Source: Shewanella vesiculosa
GTDB lineage: Bacteria; Pseudomonadota; Gammaproteobacteria; Enterobacterales; Shewanellaceae
Assembly: GCF_021560015.1 (NCBI RefSeq)
Contig: NZ_CP073588.1
Coordinates: 2,418,001-2,482,000, forward strand
Length of the DNA: 64,000 nt
Direction of reading: 5' to 3'
Every line of letters begins with the position of its first letter. Position 1 is the first letter of the stretch. The notes beneath the pieces were generated by a model, which had not been told where the DNA came from, ran no database searches, and saw nothing but the letters and a program-made list of their open reading frames with translations. Below are positions 63,513 through 64,000 of this stretch, piece after piece. Made by a program: the position numbers and the translations under genes.

Positions 63513-64000
63513 TTAACCAAAAAATTGCTGTGCGGCTTTTTTCGCAATGGCATCCAACTCGGCGATGGGCTCAGGTATAAAAGCTTGATACTTGTCTGCC
63601 TGACCAATTGCCTTAGGATTCATAGGCTGCCTAACTTGGCTGGCGCTGGGCGTTAACACCGCACGCTCAGACTCATAAAAGGTAAAACATTGCGCTTGAG
63701 TCGTTAACTCACAGTAATCCAATATGCGTTGAATTTGTGACTCTGGCTCACGCACTAATTGCTCAAAACAAACATGTAAAATCTCATTAGGGTACAACCT
63801 ATCCCAATGTTGCATGATGTCTAAATAATGTTGCCAGTAACTTGAAATACCCGCAAACGAATACGAATAGTCATGGCCAAAACTGAAAAACTGCTTAAAT
63901 ACACTCAAGCCATTGTCGACTGTATTACGTACCACATTGATTATTTTTGCTTGAGGAAATAAGGTTTTAATTAGCCCTATGTGTAAAAAGTTATTTGGGT
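63513..64000 (-). CDS. Sulfotransferase, C-terminal part (cut by window edge)
   Basis: On the minus strand the frame is open to the window edge, reading PNNFLHIGLIKTLFPQAKIINVVRNTVDNGLSVFKQFFSFGHDYSYS, the 3'-phosphate-binding region of sulfotransferases that often carry N-terminal TPR repeats. The visible 162 residues include PNEILHVCFEQLVREPESQIQRILDYCEL and the C-terminal PSASQVRQPMNPKAIGQADKYQAFIPEP. The N-terminal half lies beyond 64000. It converges with the hydroxylase-like gene, so it belongs to a different transcript but to the same locus. Confidence 0.88.
   Translation of the reverse strand, partial: PNNFLHIGLIKTLFPQAKIINVVRNTVDNGLSVFKQFFSFGHDYSYSFAGISSYWQHYLDIMQHWDRLYPNEILHVCFEQLVREPESQIQRILDYCELTTQAQCFTFYESERAVLTPSASQVRQPMNPKAIGQADKYQAFIPEPIAELDAIAKKAAQQFFG

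Overview
The window is a chromosomal piece of a gammaproteobacterium, almost certainly a Shewanella. The support is a decaheme OmcA/MtrC-family outer-surface cytochrome, the start of Na+-translocating NADH:quinone reductase subunit A, LuxS, and several small families common in Shewanella and Vibrio (DUF2960, DUF2913, PF09904-like winged helix). The species cannot be fixed from the sequence alone.

Layout. 0-9 kb, nearly all minus strand: start of nqrA, a TonB-dependent receptor-like barrel, luxS, an orphan TRAP-type binding lipoprotein, bolA, cryptochrome DASH, an AlkB-like dioxygenase overlapping a CorA-like transporter, and a small winged-helix protein. 9-20.5 kb: a pair of bPH2-domain membrane proteins, DUF924, a universal stress protein, a coniferyl-aldehyde-type dehydrogenase followed by a TetR regulator with a palindrome in the dehydrogenase promoter, then small conserved proteins. 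20.5-33.4 kb: lptFG, pepA, the divergent punR/punC pair, a decayed binding-protein pseudogene, holC-valS, and a SEC-C protein. 33.4-45 kb: a POT-like transporter, the decaheme cytochrome with a LysR regulator, rsuA, glnD, a uracil-DNA-glycosylase-like protein and small membrane proteins.

45-53.3 kb holds the most coherent candidate system. Seven co-directional minus-strand genes (HlyD-like adaptor, a 73-aa membrane ORF, ABC ATPase, two MacB/FtsX-like permeases, a sigma-54 response regulator and its histidine kinase) lie behind a near-consensus sigma-54 promoter. Upstream of it are three TGTCC-type palindromes spaced about two helical turns apart. This looks like a self-regulated export or envelope-stress module.

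53.3-58.4 kb is an accessory island bounded by inverted REP-like repeats. It contains three copies of a 300-420 bp repeat, an Mrr-like nuclease gene, a group II intron whose RT is frameshifted, and a superinfection-immunity-like small membrane protein just inside the edge. The intron sits exactly at a repeat-unit boundary, and an unoccupied copy of that boundary is present 350 bp downstream. 58.4-64 kb: a BtuF-like binding protein, a DUF2235 hydrolase, an isochorismatase-like hydrolase, then a sulfotransferase and an aspartyl/asparaginyl beta-hydroxylase-like protein, both with C-terminal SEC-C tails, facing a second sulfotransferase that runs off the end.

Four otherwise intact genes (GNAT, RDD, lptG, SEC-C protein) each carry a single extra base in or near a homopolymer. 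Because lptG is normally essential, sequencing or assembly error should be considered before calling these pseudogenes.
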